Source of the DNA: Cyclina sinensis
Lineage: Eukaryota; Mollusca; Bivalvia; Venerida; Veneridae
Assembly: GCA_012932295.1 (NCBI GenBank)
Contig: JAAONU010000016.1
Coordinates: forward strand, 28,023,290 to 28,087,289
DNA length: 64,000 nt
Direction: 5' to 3'
Every line of letters begins with the position of its first letter. The first letter of the stretch is position 1. Positions 60,600-64,000 of this stretch are shown here, one piece after another. The notes beneath the pieces were generated by a model, which saw nothing but the letters and a program-made list of their open reading frames with translations, did not search any database and was not told the DNA's origin. The translations under genes were made by a program, and so were the position numbers.

Positions 60600-60834
60600 T
60601 TTTTGGTCCTATGACCTACTTATGCAACAGACCAGAACCATTTTCAAGAACAACTTTGAAAGGGGACCACCCAAGGATCATTCCTGTTTAGTTTGGTTAT
60701 TGTGCAGTCAGTGGTTTCAGAGATGTTGTTTTTAAGAAATTGTTGACGACGGACGACGCACGACGATGGACGCTAGACACAGGGGAATCACAAAAGCTAA
60801 CCATGAGCACGTTGTGCTCAGGTGAGCTAAAAAT
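60600..60834. mobile_element. Right end of a minisatellite-bearing (HINE-like) element
   Basis: It ends with a hairpin CATGAGCAC-GTT-GTGCTCAGG then TGAGCTAA, the same terminal design as the element ending at 13962. GACGACGGACGACGCACGAC precedes it. The left end is not identified; the LINE at 58262-60430 lies between this and the left end at 57035. Confidence 0.55.
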
Positions 60835-61199
60835 ATGAAAATATTCATCTAAACTACTTGAATCAGCATCTATATAACAAAGTAACCTGTAAAAAGCTAG
60901 TTGCCCTCAGATGGATTTGAACTCAGGTACGTTAGATCGCAAAGCAAACACTCCCCCACATTGCCATAAAAGGTAGTTGATAGGCAAGGGTGGAAGTGCC
61001 GTATTATACGTCTTCTACATGTATAATAAGTAGCATAAAATAAACCAGAAAATATAAAGGTATATCACCACCTGAGTCTTTTATAACAAGTCACTGGTGT
61101 TGCTTGCAACACGAAAGTCCCAGACCGGTTTCGCATTGAAAATAAATAAACAATAGCTCTCACTGAATGTGATGAATACAGCCGTGTCAGAAGGAAAAG

Positions 61200-61990
61200 G
61201 GAAAATATAGATTGCGTCGCGCACATCTACACATAGTGATGATCCTGCAGACCAAGTTTCAAACCAGTAGTCCTGGTTGTTGAAGAAGTCTGTGTCACAA
61301 GAATTTGTCATGACGGACCGTAAAGCTGCTGAGTGCACACGAAAAACACTTCTCATCCATTTTCACTTATTGGCGAAAGACGCACACCCATCCGATTTGA
61401 AAAACCGGTAGTCCTAAAAATGTGAAAAAAGTTCGCGTCACAGGATTTTTTATGACGGGCCGTAAAACTGCAGAGCGCATGAAAAAAATATGCCAGGCAC
61501 ATCTTCACTTATTCGATAGACCTAGAAATGTGAAGTAGTATGCACCACAAGATTTTGCTTTGATGGTCCGTAAAACTGCAGAGCGCGCTTTGGTGGGCAT
61601 AAAAAATGCGTCGCACAAATCTTCACTTACCGGTGATCATGCATACCAAGTTTCAAATCGATAGTCCTAGAAATGTGGAAGTTGTATGCGTCACAAGATT
61701 TTGCTTTGATGGCCCGTAAAACTGCAGAGCGCGCTTTGGTGGGCATAAAAAATGCGTCACACAAATCTGCACTTACCGGTGAACATGCATACCAAGTTTC
61801 AAATCAATAGTCCTGGAAATGTAGAAGTAGTTTGCGTCACAAGATTTTTCTATGACGGGCTGTAAAATCTCAGAGTTTTGATCCGATTAGAAAAAAAAGT
61901 GACGTGCATCAACTCCATCTATTTATATACCAAGTTTCATTAACTTAACTTAATCCTTTTTTGGCCCAGATTCAGTTAAACAGACAGGCC
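61200..61990. repeat. ~147-bp tandem array, about five diverged units
   Basis: The unit contains CACAAGATTTTGCTTTGATG, CCGTAAAACTGCAGAGCGC, AAAAAATGCGTC and CATACCAAGTTTCAAAT. The array closes with AGATTCAGTTAAACAGACAG. The 91-codon minus-strand frame at 61081-61356 is repeat-derived. Confidence 0.75.
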
Positions 61991-63435
61991 GAGGGCAAAC
62001 CTATTGTCCCCTACAGTGTAAACACTGGTAGGGGGACTAATAAAAAACTGGGTAAGAAAAGTTTTGGGAAGGAAAAATCTTGGGATGAAACGTCTGGAAA
62101 TCCTATATTATTACATGTATATTGCATATTAGTAAAAACACATTATTATATCAGTATGTGGGATTTCCCAGTGTTAAAGTTTTACCACTTTCGTTTCCGT
62201 TGAAGCTTCAATTAATGGGTTTAATTACACAACAAAATTCGTTTTATGTATTTCATATATTCATTCTTTTAGACGTAACTGGGGGCATGTGCCGTATTCC
62301 TAGTGTTAATAGCCACCATGTGCTTTGAGTCAGAGTTCTTTTTTGTTAATAATTCTAATCTTATATACATGGGTACTAGACTGCCTTTTTGCACCGTAAT
62401 TATTTTTTTTACAAAGGAGTTACTCCTTTAGACAAGCTATCACACAAGCTAGCTACTGTTATCTGCATGTAAAATTGAAAACCCCATAAAGCTCAGTCAA
62501 ATTATTTAATATATTTTTCTGTGATAACTGTAGAAACACGTATACTCATTATAGCTTACTACTGTGTGAAATTTTAATTCATTACAAATATGGTTATAAC
62601 ATAATTATGACACTATTATTTGTCCTGAATAGTATAGGTTTTGAAGCTAAATAGGTAAAATAAATATTCAAACATAATACATACAGTAAGTCTCATCTCG
62701 TGCATTATGAATAAACTACGTTATCCTCTTTACAATTACATTAACGGTGCACGGGAATTAACTCAAACAAATGGATTAATACTTTTAACACAATTTACGT
62801 CCCCTTTTTGCGTTATAATGTGTTAAGTAATGTTACATACTACATCATACAATTGATTAGCATTCAATATGGTATGTATGTAAATTGTCAGTATGTGTTA
62901 AATTAAATATAGTAGGTTTATAGATGATCAGCATGACATTGTGTTAAACTGTGTATGTAAATATAACCATGTACCGACTGTTGTAAATATGTTGTACCAC
63001 TTGGGCCAATCTCTTCTGGTTTTTCTTGAATAATATCTTGAAATCTTGAAATTTTATCAAGACTTTACTTCTTTCATGTCAAACAAGATATGTCGTTGTG
63101 AACGGACATATACCCCCAAAGTCTTACTTAGGACAAGAACATGTTTTTCATTGGAGATGAAATGAAGGCCAGATAGTATAGGAAAGTGTGAAATAAGAAA
63201 CGTGAAAGGAGAAAAGATTGCTAACAAACACATGTCAGTAGGTTGGTGCAGGCACACGTTTAATAAAACATAAATTACTAAAATATATTTATAATTTGGA
63301 GGTTACCTGTCTGTGAAATTGCTGGTGTCAGCCGAAGCACGAGCACCTTTTACATCTGATCACTGTATCATTTATTTTTAACTTGTATCATTTTTGCAGG
63401 CATAGGAAGTAGATACGTTAAATTTGTAGTACCAT
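61991..63435. other. Gene-free AT-rich sequence
   Basis: No exon, RNA gene or element ends recognised. Confidence 0.3.
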
Positions 63436-63965
63436 AAATAATTATACTGATAGTAATTATCATAAATGACAACGAACAACGAAAGAAATATGCGCATCTC
63501 CTTTTGGTATTGAAAGTTCCCAAAAAGTTTCGTTGAAATCCTTTTAGCAGTTGCAGAAAAATAGGGCGGGACGAAATATTCAGGTGCCATAACTCTGTGT
63601 TAAATGGTCTGGACGAAACATGCCAATGATATGCGCATCTCCTTTTGGTATTGATGGTTCCCATGAAGTTTCGTTAAAATCCAGTAAGAAGTTGCCGATA
63701 AATAACGAGGAAACGAATGTTACACTGTATATATACTGCATAACTAATACAGGCCCATAACTCTGTGTTGAAGGGTCCAACCGGAACATGCCGAGGATAT
63801 GCGTATCTCCTTTTGGTATTGAAAGTTCCCACGAGGTTTCATTGAAATCCAGTCAGTAGTTGCCAAGAAATAGCACGGAGACGAAATTTAGACGGACGGA
63901 CGGAAGGACGAAAGGACAACGCTAAAACAGTACCCCCTCCCGATTCCATCGGCGGGCGGGGGGAA
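63436..63965. repeat. ~140-170-bp tandem array, three units, with a G/C-rich end
   Basis: ATGCGCATCTCCTTTTGGTA recurs at about 63490, 63631 and 63799. Each copy is followed by AAGTTTCGTTGAAATCC-like and CCATAACTCTGTGTT phrases. It closes with (GGAC)n and ATCGGCGGGCGGGGGG, the terminal style of the other minisatellite elements. Confidence 0.75.
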
Positions 63966-64000
63966 AATGAACGTATAGCGGGAGATCAATCCTCAAGGTT

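Noticed and set aside
61081..61356. 91-codon minus-strand frame
   Set aside because: It overlaps the start of a ~147-bp tandem array and has no recognisable domain.
1..64000. CRISPR array, bacterial operon or phage content
   Set aside because: Tandem repeats here have no unique spacers of constant length, genes are spliced, and all repeat families are of eukaryotic transposon type.

Overview
The window looks like genomic DNA from a mollusc, most likely a heterodont (venerid-type) bivalve. It is AT-rich, has spliced genes with GT-AG introns, and is crowded with repeat families typical of clam genomes: minisatellite-bearing elements whose ends carry GCTCACCTGAG or its reverse complement, tRNA-derived SINEs, palindromic MITEs and jockey/I-like LINEs. 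The taxonomic call is an inference from repeat style and gene content; no species-level marker was identified.

Three intact genes can be supported. (1) 2894-4618, plus strand: an unspliced coding region for a UBOX5/RNF37-type E3 ubiquitin ligase (U-box plus C-terminal RING). (2) 16100-22115, minus strand: a five-exon RNF24/RNF122-type membrane RING-H2 E3 ligase, convergent with the first gene. Both orthologues lie in human 20p13, so the pairing may be an ancient linkage. (3) 39270-54469, minus strand: an eleven-exon gene for a 570-residue MSP130-like cell-surface glycoprotein of the choice-of-anchor I family. This is a biomineralization-associated family thought to have entered animals from bacteria. 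All eleven exons join in one frame, with a signal peptide at one end and a GPI-type hydrophobic tail at the other.

Region by region: 1-2.9 kb is gene-free upstream sequence. 2.9-5 kb is UBOX5. 5-16 kb is intergenic or 3' UTR DNA with a foldback element and four tandem-repeat elements. 16-22 kb is the RNF24-like gene, with a hAT-type MITE and a minisatellite element in one intron. 22-28 kb holds a SINE and otherwise nothing recognisable. 28-33 kb is a graveyard of MSP130-like copies: a first-exon remnant (copy C), a mariner remnant, a LINE fragment, and a longer dead copy (copy A) with two in-frame stops, an exon 1-exon 2 fusion and a half-deleted exon 3. 33-39 kb is repeats (minisatellites, SINEs, palindromic MITEs). 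39-54.6 kb is the intact MSP130-like gene (copy B).

The introns of copy B have collected several elements. The largest is a ~6.2 kb element with ~245-bp terminal inverted repeats that makes up almost all of intron 1. It holds a small reading frame resembling the N-terminus of Polinton/Maverick integrases and has a LINE nested inside. 54.6-64 kb is upstream sequence with a LINE, minisatellite elements and two further tandem arrays.

Copies A and B share introns and upstream DNA as well as exons. Copy A therefore serves as an empty-site control, showing that several insertions in copy B post-date the duplication.
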